Shown here: positions 38,709 to 47,972 of the stretch, piece after piece | Position numbering within the stretch: position 1 is the first letter of the stretch | Layout: each line of letters opens with the position of its first letter | From: Pseudomonas oryzihabitans | Lineage (GTDB): Bacteria > Pseudomonadota > Gammaproteobacteria > Pseudomonadales > Pseudomonadaceae | NCBI RefSeq assembly: GCF_014522265.1 | Contig: NZ_CP017024.1 | Location: 3,012,001 to 3,076,000 of the forward strand | Length of the DNA stretch: 64,000 nt | Reading direction: 5' to 3' | Program-made: the position numbers and the translations under genes | The notes under the pieces: generated by a model | Told to the model about the DNA's origin: nothing | Databases searched by the model: none | The model's input: the letters and a program-made list of their open reading frames with translations, nothing else

Positions 38709-39483
38709 GCCGGCGCTCCTCCCGGATCTGCCCATCCAGGGTGCGTAGCGCCGCTACCTGGCGGCGGGTCTCGGCCAGCAGATCCGCCCCCATCAGCGGA
38801 AATTCGATGGCGCGGCGCAGGCCGCTGGGGAAGTGCGCCATCAGGCCCTGCCAGGCCAGCAGGTCGGCGGCTTCCGGCGGTACGGCGTGCAGGCCACCGG
38901 CCCGCCGGCGCACCGCCTTGCAATGCAGGTAGCGGACGTCGGGGCCGAGCAGGCGAGCAGCCTGCAAAGGGTCTTCGTCCTGCCAGCGCCAGTTGCCGAC
39001 GTCGAAGGTCAGCGCCACCGGCAACTGGATTGCCCGGGCCGCCTGGATGAAGGCGCGCAGTGGCTCGACCCGGCCGCCCTGGGCGGTCTGGTCGTTTTCC
39101 ACCAGCAGCTGTGGGCCGTCGCCCGTCAGCAGGCTGGCGAGCGGCGCCAGATCGGCCGCCGCGCGGTAGTGCCCGAGGGACACCTTGAGTGTATCGGCGC
39201 CCAGCAGGCGGGCTTCCGCGAGGGCCGAGGGCAGACGTGGCGAGAGGGCCGCGCCGGCGTCGGGCCAGAGTTCGAGGGGGACCGAATAGACACAGCCCAG
39301 ACCAACTGCCTGGATGGCGGCGCCCAGGGCGGCGAAATCGGGCGCCTCGGTAAAGAGTTCGGCGCGGATTTCCACATGGGTGGCGCCCGCGGCGGCGATC
39401 AGGTCGAGCCAGGCGGCCTGACCCTGGGTACGGACCCCGTTGGCACCAAAGGCCGAGGTGGTGATGGCGATCTCCGGTGGCAT
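38701..39483 (-). CDS. kguE: KguE, TIM-barrel sugar epimerase/isomerase-like protein
   Basis: First gene of the ketogluconate operon; a 260-residue AP-endonuclease-2-type TIM barrel annotated as a sugar phosphate isomerase/epimerase. Metal-ligand candidates are the Glu in THVEIRAELF, the Glu in LLVENDQ, the Asp in TFDVGNW and the late Glu in AIEFPLMG. The exact reaction of KguE is not well established. The ATG is preceded by GGAG, and a PtxS operator starts 12 bases upstream of it, so PtxS should directly block expression of the operon. Confidence 0.88.
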   Translation of the reverse strand: MPPEIAITTSAFGANGVRTQGQAAWLDLIAAAGATHVEIRAELFTEAPDFAALGAAIQAVGLGCVYSVPLELWPDAGAALSPRLPSALAEARLLGADTLKVSLGHYRAAADLAPLASLLTGDGPQLLVENDQTAQGGRVEPLRAFIQAARAIQLPVALTFDVGNWRWQDEDPLQAARLLGPDVRYLHCKAVRRRAGGLHAVPPEAADLLAWQGLMAHFPSGLRRAIEFPLMGADLLAETRRQVAALRTLDGQIREERRHG

Positions 39484-39494
39484 TGTTGTTCTCC

Positions 39495-39508
39495 TGAAAC
39501 CGGTTTCA
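39495..39508 (-). promoter_or_regulatory. PtxS operator upstream of kguE
   Basis: TGAAACCGGTTTCA is a perfect 14-base palindrome and identical to the site described for PtxS in P. putida and P. aeruginosa. It lies immediately before the ribosome site of kguE. Confidence 0.92.
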
Positions 39509-39540
39509 ACAAAAGACGAGCAAAAGGGCGAAAGGTGCCT

Positions 39541-40578
39541 CTAGGTTCGGGCGCGAGTCGACTGACGGATGCGCAATTCCGCGCCGAAGGTCTGCTGCAC
39601 CGGGGCGCTGCGATCCCCGTCGATCCGCCGCTGCAACCGCTCGAAGGCGGCTATGCCCAGGGCATGGGTCGGCTGGGCGAGGGCGCTGATGCCGCCACCC
39701 ACCAGGGGAAACCAGTCGAGGTCGTCGAGAGCGAGCAGGCCGAGGCGTTCGAACAGGGGTTCGCCTAGGGCCTGCAGCGCCAGGGTCGTCGCCAGGGTCG
39801 CCACGCCATTGGCGGTGAGCAGCGCCTTGGGGCCGGGTCCGGGGCTGGCGAGAAAGGCGGCCAGTGCCGTCTGCAAGGCCAGGGCATCGTCGGCCTGGGC
39901 GCAATGCCCGCCACGACAGCCAGGATGGTCGGCCAGGGCCGCGTCGAAGGCCGTCAGCCGCTGGCGGCGGGAGCTGGTGCCGTCCAGAGGTTCGCTGACC
40001 AGCAACAGGTCGCGATACCCCTGACACTGCAGGTGGGCCACGCCTTCGGCGATGGCCTGGTGGTTGTCGAGGCCGACCAGATCGGCCTCGACGCCCGGCA
40101 GTTCGCGATCCAGCAGCACCAGCGGCAGGCGGCTGCCCAGGTGGCGCAGGTCGGCGGCGTGCTGGCCAAAGGTGTTCACGATCAGGCCTTCGATGCTGTA
40201 GGACTGCAGCGCGGCCAGTTGCTGGCGCTCCTGGCGGGCGTCCTGGTCGGTGTTGCAGATCAGCAGCGAATAGCCCTGCTGGCGGCAGGCGGTTTCCACG
40301 CCATGCATCACCGCGGTGGAGTAGGGATTGAGCAGATCGGCCACCAGCATCCCGATCAGGCGGCTGCGACCGCGCTTGAGGCCACGGGCCATCTGGTTGG
40401 GCTGGAAATCGAGGGCGACCACGGCCTGCTCGATACGCGCGGCGAGGGAATCGGACAGCAGGCGGCGATCGTCGCTGATGTAGCGAGACACGCTGGCCTT
40501 GGACACGCCGGCGGCGGCGGCCACTTCGGCGATGGTCGCACGGGTGGCGCGCGGACCGGGGAGAAAGACATCGTTCAT
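39541..40578 (-). CDS. ptxS: LacI-family repressor PtxS
   Basis: Repressor of the kgu operon that is released by 2-ketogluconate. The 345 residues have an N-terminal LacI helix-turn-helix and hinge (TIAEVAAAAGVSKASVSRYI to ~70) and a periplasmic-binding-protein-like core (LIGMLVADLLNPYSTAVMHG onward). It lies directly upstream of kguE on the same strand, with a second copy of its palindrome before its own start, so it probably represses itself as well. The match between operator, family and neighbours makes the call firm. Confidence 0.93.
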   Translation of the reverse strand: MNDVFLPGPRATRATIAEVAAAAGVSKASVSRYISDDRRLLSDSLAARIEQAVVALDFQPNQMARGLKRGRSRLIGMLVADLLNPYSTAVMHGVETACRQQGYSLLICNTDQDARQERQQLAALQSYSIEGLIVNTFGQHAADLRHLGSRLPLVLLDRELPGVEADLVGLDNHQAIAEGVAHLQCQGYRDLLLVSEPLDGTSSRRQRLTAFDAALADHPGCRGGHCAQADDALALQTALAAFLASPGPGPKALLTANGVATLATTLALQALGEPLFERLGLLALDDLDWFPLVGGGISALAQPTHALGIAAFERLQRRIDGDRSAPVQQTFGAELRIRQSTRART

Positions 40579-40609
40579 GGCGTACCGCTGTTAGGATTTT
40601 GTAGGTGCC

Positions 40610-40623
40610 TGAAACCGGTTTCA
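40610..40623 (-). promoter_or_regulatory. PtxS operator upstream of ptxS
   Basis: A second perfect TGAAACCGGTTTCA palindrome, 32 bases before the ptxS ATG, indicating autoregulation. The two sites are 1,115 bases apart, centre to centre. Confidence 0.92.
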
Positions 40624-40743
40624 GTAAATCTTTTCTCACGCGGACCGGCAAGCCGGTCTAAGGTGCAGGCCGACCAGTGGTCGCCGCAGGCGGTCGCTGG
40701 CCGCGGTCACCTTTTATGTTCTCCTTTGCACAGGAAGGTCTCG

Positions 40744-41244
40744 ATGGACTCCCTCGACAGTCTCGCCCAACAACTGGGTGAAGCCCTGCAGGCGGCCGGC
40801 GCCCAGGTCACCACTGCCGAATCCTGCACCGGTGGCGGCATCGCCGAGGCGATCACCCGCGTCGCCGGCAGCTCGGCCTGGTTCGAGGCCGGCTTCGTCA
40901 CCTACTCCAACCGCCAGAAGACCCTGCAACTGGGCGTGCCCGAGGCGCTGTTCGAGCAGGTCGGCGCGGTCAGTGAGGAGGTGGTGGCGGCCATGGCGCT
41001 GGGCGCGCAACAGCGTGCCGGTGCCCGCTTCGCGGTCGCGGTGAGCGGTATCGCCGGGCCGGGCGGCGCGGTGCCGGGCAAGCCGGTCGGTACCGTCTGG
41101 CTGGCCTGGCGCGACGGCGAAAAATTGCACACCGAACGGCAGGTATTTGCGGGTGATCGCGCCGCCGTTCGCCAGCAGACCCAGGTCCGCGCGCTGGAGG
41201 TTTTATTGGCCTTCCTGACCGAGGAAAAAGGCCCTCAGGTGTAG
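40744..41244 (+). CDS. pncC: Nicotinamide-nucleotide amidohydrolase PncC (CinA C-terminal family)
   Basis: Deamidates NMN to nicotinate mononucleotide in pyridine nucleotide recycling. The 166 residues cover only the CinA C-terminal domain, as in E. coli PncC; motifs are TTAESCTGGGIAEAITRVAG and VSGIAGPGGAVPGKPVGTVW. ATG 40744 follows an AGGAAGG site. It stands upstream of recA, as the cinA-like gene does in P. aeruginosa and many other bacteria. Confidence 0.94.
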   Translation: MDSLDSLAQQLGEALQAAGAQVTTAESCTGGGIAEAITRVAGSSAWFEAGFVTYSNRQKTLQLGVPEALFEQVGAVSEEVVAAMALGAQQRAGARFAVAVSGIAGPGGAVPGKPVGTVWLAWRDGEKLHTERQVFAGDRAAVRQQTQVRALEVLLAFLTEEKGPQV

Positions 41245-41271
41245 CAACCAGGGGGTGAATATGGTTTAATA

Positions 41272-41287
41272 CTGTTCACTTATACAG
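41272..41287 (+). promoter_or_regulatory. LexA box (SOS operator) of recA
   Basis: CTGTTCACTTATACAG fits the CTG-N10-CAG gammaproteobacterial SOS box and lies 43 bases before the recA ATG. Confidence 0.88.
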
Positions 41288-41330
41288 GTATCCACGGCCG
41301 TCTGGCCCTTTTTTCTCCGAGAGGAATCTA

Positions 41331-42374
<1,044 letters not shown>

Positions 42375-42397
42375 TCGCCTGCCAGTGTTCCAGACGA

Positions 42398-42421
42398 CCC
42401 CCGCCCCGTGCGGGGGTTTTC
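42398..42421 (+). terminator. Intrinsic terminator between recA and recX
   Basis: CCCCCGC (42398-42404) pairs with GCGGGGG (42410-42416) over a five-base loop, followed by TTTT. recX begins 19 bases later, so its expression probably depends on partial read-through, as known for recA-recX elsewhere. Confidence 0.82.
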
Positions 42422-42439
42422 GTATGAGGAGGATCACCC

Positions 42440-42892
42440 TTGGGCAATCCGCTGGATACCACCGCTGCCATCCGTTTCGCTGCCATGGATCTGCTGGCGC
42501 GTCGCGAGCATGGCCGTGAAGAGCTGTCGCGCAAGCTGCGTCGGCGCGGGGCCGAGGAGGAACTGCTCGGTCCGGTGCTGGATCGCCTGGCCGAGGATGG
42601 CCTGCTCGATGAAAGTCGCTATCTGGAGAGCTATATCGCCAGCCGTGCCCGCTCCGGTTACGGGCCCATGCGCATCCGCGAGGAACTGGGCCAGCGTGGC
42701 CTGAAAAGAGAGCAGGTGGAGATGGCCCTGCGCGAAGCGGACGTGGACTGGCAGGCGCAGCTGGAAGAGGTATGGCGCCGGAAATTCGGTACGCCGCCGG
42801 CCGACGCCAAGGAGCGTGCCAAGCAGGGGCGTTTCCTGGCCTACCGAGGCTATGCCATGGACGGGATCAACCGGGTGCTGAGTCGGCGGTAG
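42440..42892 (+). CDS. recX: RecX, RecA regulator
   Basis: Binds RecA filaments and limits their growth. The 150-residue, all-helical protein has the tandem three-helix repeats of the family ([20 protein letters not shown], then [16 protein letters not shown]). The start is TTG at 42440, well spaced from a GAGGAGG ribosome site at about 42425-42432; no ATG gives the full N-terminus. It follows recA after a terminator. Confidence 0.93.
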   Translation: MGNPLDTTAAIRFAAMDLLARREHGREELSRKLRRRGAEEELLGPVLDRLAEDGLLDESRYLESYIASRARSGYGPMRIREELGQRGLKREQVEMALREADVDWQAQLEEVWRRKFGTPPADAKERAKQGRFLAYRGYAMDGINRVLSRR

Positions 42893-43389
42893 TGGGGTGT
42901 GGCTTGCGGTGTTGGGCTTCGCTGTGATCAGCGCCAGCCTGCAGGTCCATCCCGCCCAAGGTGAGTGATTGATTGCGGGAAATGAACGCGCGCACGACTA
43001 ACCCCCTCTCCCTGAGGAAGAGGGTTGGGGTGAGGGGGTGCTTCGCGGTGATGCCGAATGGAAAGGAGGCGCCATTTTCCGTGCGTTTGCCAGGACACGA
43101 ATCGAGTTCAGAGCCATCGCGGCCATGGGCCGCTCCTACAGTCAAATCAGTGTCTGTAAGAGCGGCCCATGGCCGCGATGGCAGCGATCACTTCGGTCCC
43201 GCACCGCAGGTTCGCGCTGAGCACAGTGGAGCCTAGCATCGGTTCTGGTGTTGGATATCGTTGGGCTTCGCTGCGCTCAACCGAACCTACGGGAGAGTGC
43301 TGCAGGTTGGGTTGAGACGGCCCCATCGTCGAAGCCCAACATGGCGGCAGAGTCTGGATAGGTTGGGCTTCGCAGTGCTCAGCGCCAAC
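42893..43389. repeat. Repeat-filled gap between convergent recX and the LOG-family gene
   Basis: About 500 bases without a gene. It holds four copies or part-copies of a GTTGGGCTTCGC-type module: near 42920, 43260, 43313 (inverted) and 43362. It also holds one CCCTCTCCC...GGGTTGGGGTGAGGG module at about 43003-43038, and a long REP-type inverted repeat at 43114-43181. Short open frames here are composed entirely of repeat sequence and are not credible genes. Confidence 0.8.
43114..43181. repeat. REP-type inverted repeat (BIME-like)
   Basis: A 28-base left arm (43114-43141, beginning CCATCGCGGCCATGGGCC) pairs with a right arm (43154-43181) with a single mismatch, across a 12-base loop. The CGCGGCCATGGGCCGCTCCTACA type is a well-known dispersed palindrome in Pseudomonas genomes. 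The position between two convergent genes is typical. Confidence 0.88.
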
Positions 43390-44469
43390 CTACGTGACTG
43401 CCCAATGCTCCGGCCGATTGAGTTCGTCCACCAGTTCGCGCAGACGACCGTAGTGACGGCCATGGAAGTCGAAGGCGAGGCGCGTCAGATGGGCGAATTC
43501 CGCTTCGTCGGGCTGGCCTTCCCCGGGCGCCAGCTGGGTGAAGCCCGGGGTCCGGCAGAGGTCGCCGAAATCCGTTGCCAGGCGCTCAAGACAGGCCGGT
43601 GTCAGGGCGTGCTTGAGGCGGATATGCAACAGGCCGTCACGTCGGCGGGTGGAGTGGTAGTTGCCATAGAAGTGCTCGATCTCGGCGGCGGCGGCTTCCG
43701 GTGAGCGTACCAGCCTGACCAGCTTGAGATCGGCTGGCAGGATGTAGCCTTCCTCCAGCAGATTGCGCTGCAGATAGGCCAGGGTGTCGTCCCAGAAGTG
43801 GCCGTCGGGGGTGTCCAGCAGGACCAGCGGCACCAGCGGACTCTTGCCGGTCTGGATCAGGGTGAGCACCTCGAAGGTCTCGTCCAGGGTGCCGAAACCG
43901 CCGGGGCAGAGCACCAGGGCATCCGCCTCCTTGAGAAAGAACAGCTTGCGCACATAGAAGAAGTGAAAGGACAGCAGGTGATCCGTGCCCTCGATGGTGG
44001 GATTGGCGCGCTGTTCGAAAGGCAGGGTGATGTTGAAGCCGAGACTGGCCTCGGGCCCTGCGCCTTCGTGGGCCGCGCCCATGATGCCGGCGCCGCCGCC
44101 GGTGATGACCATCATGTCGCGGCGGGCCAGGGCACTGCCCAGTTCGCGGGCGAGGGCATAGAGGCCATGATCGATGCGGGTCCGCGCCGAGCCGAACACC
44201 GTGACCTTGCGTCGCCGGCGGAAACGCTCGAGGGTGCGGAAGGCCTGCTCCAGCTCCTTGAGGGTCTGCAACATGATCTTGGCGTCCCAGCGTGCCGGAT
44301 TGGTCTGCGCCATGCGCACCACCGTCACCAGCATCTCGCGGTAGAGGCCCAGGTTGGGACTGCCGCCCGGGAGGGCGTGCTCCAGCAATTCGTCGATGCG
44401 CTGACCGAGGTCGGCGGCGCTGGGCTCCACGTGGCGGGCCAGGTAGCTGTCGTCGCTGTCCTCGGTCAT
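43390..44469 (-). CDS. LOG-family protein (TIGR00730-type nucleotide phosphoribohydrolase), long form
   Basis: A 359-residue protein with the LOG fold in the middle. The nucleotide-binding GGGAGIMGAAHEGA near 124-137 and the catalytic PGGFGTLDETFEVLT near 188-202 are both complete. Simple LOG proteins (cytokinin-activating or nucleotide 5'-monophosphate nucleosidases) are about 190 residues. Here ~85 residues precede the core and ~110 follow, including a tail that ends in a helical, His/Arg-rich stretch. The substrate cannot be named from sequence; nucleotide 5'-monophosphates are the family expectation. It lies just before the PA3611-like gene. Confidence 0.82.
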   Translation of the reverse strand: MTEDSDDSYLARHVEPSAADLGQRIDELLEHALPGGSPNLGLYREMLVTVVRMAQTNPARWDAKIMLQTLKELEQAFRTLERFRRRRKVTVFGSARTRIDHGLYALARELGSALARRDMMVITGGGAGIMGAAHEGAGPEASLGFNITLPFEQRANPTIEGTDHLLSFHFFYVRKLFFLKEADALVLCPGGFGTLDETFEVLTLIQTGKSPLVPLVLLDTPDGHFWDDTLAYLQRNLLEEGYILPADLKLVRLVRSPEAAAAEIEHFYGNYHSTRRRDGLLHIRLKHALTPACLERLATDFGDLCRTPGFTQLAPGEGQPDEAEFAHLTRLAFDFHGRHYGRLRELVDELNRPEHWAVT

Positions 44470-44484
44470 GGCCGCGGTCTCCGC

Positions 44485-44892
44485 TTACTTGCCCAGGCCG
44501 CAGTCGGCCGCCTGGAAGCGCTCGACCATGACCGGCTTGTTGGTCTGGTATTCGGTGAAGTCATAGACCAGGGTGGCGCCACGGGCCAGCAGCTGGCGAT
44601 AACCATTGTTTTGGCAGACGCTTTCGGCGAGCTGTACCCGCACCGTGGCCGGATTCTCGCGCATGCGGGCGGCATGGGCCGGGCGGACGCTGAGGTTGTT
44701 GATCAGCTGCTTGCCCTGCACGGTATAGCCGCGGTCGAGGATGTCTTCGTTGATGGCGCGGGGCGTGCCCTGGCTGCTCTCGGTCGCCACCTTGCGCAGC
44801 ATCTGGTTGAGCTCGTGGTCCTTGAGCGACTCGGCCGCCTGGACGGTGAAGGGCAGGGCGAGGGTCAGGGCGAGCAAAGCAAAACGAGGCAT
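44485..44892 (-). CDS. PA3611-family small exported protein
   Basis: A 135-residue protein with a signal peptide cleaved near VQA-AES. The mature part resembles P. aeruginosa PA3611, a small secreted protein described as quorum-sensing regulated: EDILDRGYTVQGKQLINNL, LSVRPAHAARMRENPATVR and two cysteines that could pair (in ESVCQNN and AADCGLGK). ATG 44892 is chosen for the signal sequence; longer in-frame extension upstream lacks one. It sits 15 bases upstream of the LOG-family gene on the same strand. The function is unknown. Confidence 0.75.
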   Translation of the reverse strand: MPRFALLALTLALPFTVQAAESLKDHELNQMLRKVATESSQGTPRAINEDILDRGYTVQGKQLINNLSVRPAHAARMRENPATVRVQLAESVCQNNGYRQLLARGATLVYDFTEYQTNKPVMVERFQAADCGLGK

Positions 44893-45034
44893 CGTGTTCT
44901 CCAGCGTAGAGGAGCCCGTTTCGACCGTGGTCGCGGGCGGGGGTTCGCAGGGCGTCTGCGCAGGGTAACCTGCCTGGCCGCCGCGGGCATCCCGATCGCT
45001 CTGGTAAACTGCGCTTTTGCCCCGCGAGCCCGGC

Positions 45035-45769
45035 ATGACCCCGATCAGCGACACCCCTCTGCATGCCGTGGCCCGTCTGCGCCAGGAGCGCCTGGCGCGC
45101 AGCATCAAGCCCTTCATCGCCCGTGGCTCGCGCATGGCGCGCTGCCCGAATTGCCGCCTGGCACCCAGCCACTGCCTCTGCGACCTGCGTCCCCTGCGCC
45201 AGACCCACGCCGGCATGTGCCTGCTGATGCACGACGTCGAGCCGCTCAAGCCGAGCAACACCGGTTGGCTGATCGCCGACGTGGTGGCCGACACCCATGC
45301 CTTCGGCTGGAGTCGCACGGCGGTGGATCCGGGGCTGCCGGCATTGCTCGCGCAGCCGGAATGGCAACCGCTGCTGGTGTTTCCCGGCGAGTACGCCGCG
45401 CCCGAGCGGGTGGTCGAGAGCCTGCCGCTGGCGCCCGGTCAGCGCCCGCTGTTCGTGCTGCTGGATGCCACCTGGACCGAGGCGCGCAAGATGTTTCGCA
45501 AGAGTCCCTATCTGGACCGCCTGCCGGTGCTGAGCTTCCAGCCCAACGCCCTGTCGCGCTATCGCCTGCGGCGCTCGACCCGGGGCGAGCACCTGTGCAC
45601 CGCCGAGGTCGCCGCCCTGTGCCTGGAACTGGCCGGCGAGGCACCGGCCGGTCGGTTGCTGGAGGCCTATCTGGATGTCTTCAGCGAGCGCTACCTGGAC
45701 GCCAAGCATCACCTGCCGCTGGCGGCGGACAGCCCGGCCAGCCGGCAACTGAAGGCCCTGCGAGATTAG
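45035..45769 (+). CDS. tapT: tRNA-uridine aminocarboxypropyltransferase (DTW domain, TapT)
   Basis: Adds the aminocarboxypropyl group of SAM to uridine 47 of tRNAs (acp3U). The 244 residues have four zinc-type cysteines in MARCPNCRLAPSHCLC and the DTW-domain motif as LLDATWTEARKMFRKSPY, plus LSFQPNALSRYRLRR. ATG 45035 is preferred over an upstream in-frame TTG. It ends by overlapping the stop of the convergent EamA-family gene by three bases. The call rests on the DTW-family motifs; the target position is from E. coli TapT. Confidence 0.87.
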   Translation: MTPISDTPLHAVARLRQERLARSIKPFIARGSRMARCPNCRLAPSHCLCDLRPLRQTHAGMCLLMHDVEPLKPSNTGWLIADVVADTHAFGWSRTAVDPGLPALLAQPEWQPLLVFPGEYAAPERVVESLPLAPGQRPLFVLLDATWTEARKMFRKSPYLDRLPVLSFQPNALSRYRLRRSTRGEHLCTAEVAALCLELAGEAPAGRLLEAYLDVFSERYLDAKHHLPLAADSPASRQLKALRD

Positions 45770-46662
45770 TTGACCGGCTTGATCTCCACCGGCGCCTGGC
45801 GCGGCCAGAGCTGGGCCGCGAGCATGCCGGCGAACATCAGGCCGCAGCCCAGGTAGCCACGACCGCTGAGGGCCTCGCCCAGCAGCCAGGCACCGAAGAA
45901 GGCGGCGAACACCGCCTCCAGGGAAAAGATCACCGCCGCATGGGAGGCGATGGCGCCGCGCTGGGCGAACACCTGCAGGGTGTAGCCGATGCCGGCGGCG
46001 ATCACGCCGCCATAGAGCAGCTCGGGCAGGGCGAGGACGATCCCGGTCGACTGGATCGGCTCGAAAGCCAGTGCCAGCGCCAGGCTGAGCACGGCGCAGA
46101 CGCCGAATTGCAGGATCGACAGCACCGTGGCGTCGTGGCGACTGGAATAGTGCCCCACCAGCAGCACATGGATCCCCCAGGCCAGGGCGCCGGCCAGTTG
46201 CAGCAGATCGCCCGAGGCCACGTGGAAGTTGTCGCCGATGCTCAGCAGCCCCATGCCGACCACCGCCAGGCTGGCGCCGATCCAGGTGCCCAGGTGGCTG
46301 CGCTGGCCGAGCAGCAGCCCCAGTAGCGGCACCACGATGACATAGAGGCCGGTGATGAAGCCGGAATTGGTCACGCTGGTGAACAGCAGGCCGACCTGCT
46401 GCAGGTTGATGCCCAGGGTCAGTACCAGGCCCATCAGCAGGCCGCCCTTGAAGGTGTCGCGGGTCAGACGCTGCTGGCGGCCGCGGCGGCGCAGGAACAG
46501 GAGCAGCGGGACCAGGGTGAGGGCGCCCAGGGCGAATCTCAGGCCGGTATAGAGAAAGGGACCGATGTGCTCCATGCCGCCGGTCTGGGCGATGAAGGCG
46601 CTACCCCAGATGAGGGCGGTGAGCAGCATGAGCAGATCGGCACGCAGGGCGGCGCTGGGCAT
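45766..46662 (-). CDS. EamA/DMT-family transporter
   Basis: A 298-residue inner-membrane protein with ten predicted helices in two EamA repeats, each opening with the typical amphipathic start (LLMLLTALIWGSAFIAQTGG; GDLLQLAGALAWGIHVLLVG). Members export or import amino acids, nucleotides or other metabolites; the substrate here is unknown. ATG 46662 (MPSAALRADLLML) gives a clean first helix. It is divergent from erdR and convergent with tapT. Confidence 0.88.
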   Translation of the reverse strand: MPSAALRADLLMLLTALIWGSAFIAQTGGMEHIGPFLYTGLRFALGALTLVPLLLFLRRRGRQQRLTRDTFKGGLLMGLVLTLGINLQQVGLLFTSVTNSGFITGLYVIVVPLLGLLLGQRSHLGTWIGASLAVVGMGLLSIGDNFHVASGDLLQLAGALAWGIHVLLVGHYSSRHDATVLSILQFGVCAVLSLALALAFEPIQSTGIVLALPELLYGGVIAAGIGYTLQVFAQRGAIASHAAVIFSLEAVFAAFFGAWLLGEALSGRGYLGCGLMFAGMLAAQLWPRQAPVEIKPVN

Positions 46663-46834
46663 GGGACGTCTCTTGGGCAAAACGGCAACTGTGCCGCAAA
46701 CCGCAGGGCCTTGCCTACCGTCCGCGGTCCGCCCGGCCTTGCCCCCGTCCGCGCCGTTCGGCATGCTTGCGTGCAGCCCGTGCGCCAGCTACCTGGTCGA
46801 CGTGGGCGCTCACGACAACAAGGAAAGCTACACC

Positions 46835-47485
46835 ATGGCGGCTGCCTACCAGATACTGATCGCCGACGATCATCCGCTGTTTCGCAGCGCGCTGCAGCAG
46901 GCCCTGACCCTGGGCCTGGGCGCCCAGGCACGGCTCACCGAGGTGGCCGACATCGCCGAACTCCAGGCCTGCCTGGCCGAGCGCACCGACTGGGATCTGG
47001 TCCTGCTCGATCTCAACATGCCCGGCGCCTATGGCTTTTCCGGACTGGTCCTCCTGCGGGGCCAGTATCCCCAGGTGCCGGTGGTGATGATCTCGGCCCA
47101 GGAGGAACCGGCGGTGGTGCAGCGCGCCCGGGAATTCGGCGCCAGTGGCTTCATTCCCAAGTCCAGCGATCTGAGCACCCTGCAGCAGGCGGTCAGTCAG
47201 GTGCTGGATGGCGATACCTGGTGGCCGCCCCAGGTGGAAGGCGCTCCCGCCCTGAGCGAGGAAGCCAAGGCCGCCAGCGCCGGACTCGCCAGTCTCACCC
47301 CCCAGCAATTCCGGGTGCTGACCATGCTCTGCGAAGGCCTGCTCAACAAGCAGATCGCCTTCGAGCTCAATGTCTCCGAGGCCACGGTCAAGGCCCATGC
47401 CACGGCCATCTTCCGCAAGCTCGGCGTCCGCACCCGCACCCAGGCGGCGCTGCTGCTGCAGCAACTGGAGAGCACCTCCAGCTGA
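46835..47485 (+). CDS. erdR: LuxR/NarL-type response regulator (ErdR-like)
   Basis: A 216-residue two-component response regulator. The receiver domain (1-125) has the phosphorylated Asp in LVLLDLNMPG and the conserved Lys in GFIPKSS. A LuxR helix-turn-helix (about 150-210, LTPQQFRVLTMLCEGLLNKQ onward) follows. It sits directly upstream of dgkA, the position of ErdR (PA3604) in P. aeruginosa, where it affects ethanol and acetate metabolism genes. No kinase is adjacent. ATG 46835 follows AAGGAAAG. Confidence 0.83.
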   Translation: MAAAYQILIADDHPLFRSALQQALTLGLGAQARLTEVADIAELQACLAERTDWDLVLLDLNMPGAYGFSGLVLLRGQYPQVPVVMISAQEEPAVVQRAREFGASGFIPKSSDLSTLQQAVSQVLDGDTWWPPQVEGAPALSEEAKAASAGLASLTPQQFRVLTMLCEGLLNKQIAFELNVSEATVKAHATAIFRKLGVRTRTQAALLLQQLESTSS

Positions 47486-47591
47486 CCCAGGCGCTGTCGG
47501 CGCCTGAACCGGGCGCGACCCTCGACTTTCACTTTCTGGCAGCTGCCGTCCATCCGGATCGGCGGTTCGCCCCTGCTGGATGGAGCTTTCG

Positions 47592-47960
47592 GTGATCTCT
47601 CCCTACAAAGGCAAGACCGGCCTGCGCCGGGTCATCAATGCCACCGGCTATTCCCTGGCCGGCCTGCGCACGGCCTTTCGCCAGGAAGCGGCCTTTCGTT
47701 CGCTGGTGATGCTCAATGTGGTGCTGGTGCCCCTGGCCTTCTGGCTGGACGTCAGTCGCGGCGAGCGGGCGTTGCTGGTGGCGGTCTGCCTGCTGTCGCT
47801 GGTGGTCGAACTGTTCAACGCGGCCATCGAGGCGGTGGTGGACCGCATTTCCCTGGATTGGCACGAACTGTCGAAGAACGCCAAGGATCTGGGCAGCGCT
47901 GCGCAGTTCGTGGCCATGATCATCATCGCCGTGGTCTGGGGCATCGTCCTGCTCGGGTGA
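47592..47960 (+). CDS. dgkA: Diacylglycerol kinase
   Basis: Small trimeric inner-membrane kinase that recycles diacylglycerol to phosphatidic acid. GTG 47592 gives 122 residues and is six bases after GGAG; an ATG at 47580 would place that site inside the gene. Three membrane helices are visible, together with the family's key residues in EAAFRSLV and VVELFNAAIEAVVDRI. It links to cdsA at the other end of the window, which consumes phosphatidic acid. Confidence 0.93.
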   Translation: MISPYKGKTGLRRVINATGYSLAGLRTAFRQEAAFRSLVMLNVVLVPLAFWLDVSRGERALLVAVCLLSLVVELFNAAIEAVVDRISLDWHELSKNAKDLGSAAQFVAMIIIAVVWGIVLLG

Positions 47961-47972
47961 GCAGGACCCCGG

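Noticed and set aside
33180-40623. Considered as a recent genomic island
   Set aside because: No integrase, tRNA attachment site, direct-repeat ends or unusual base composition is visible; an older rearrangement explains it better.
42973-43236. Short open frames within the recX downstream gap
   Set aside because: They are composed of dispersed repeat sequence and REP arms and have no ribosome sites.
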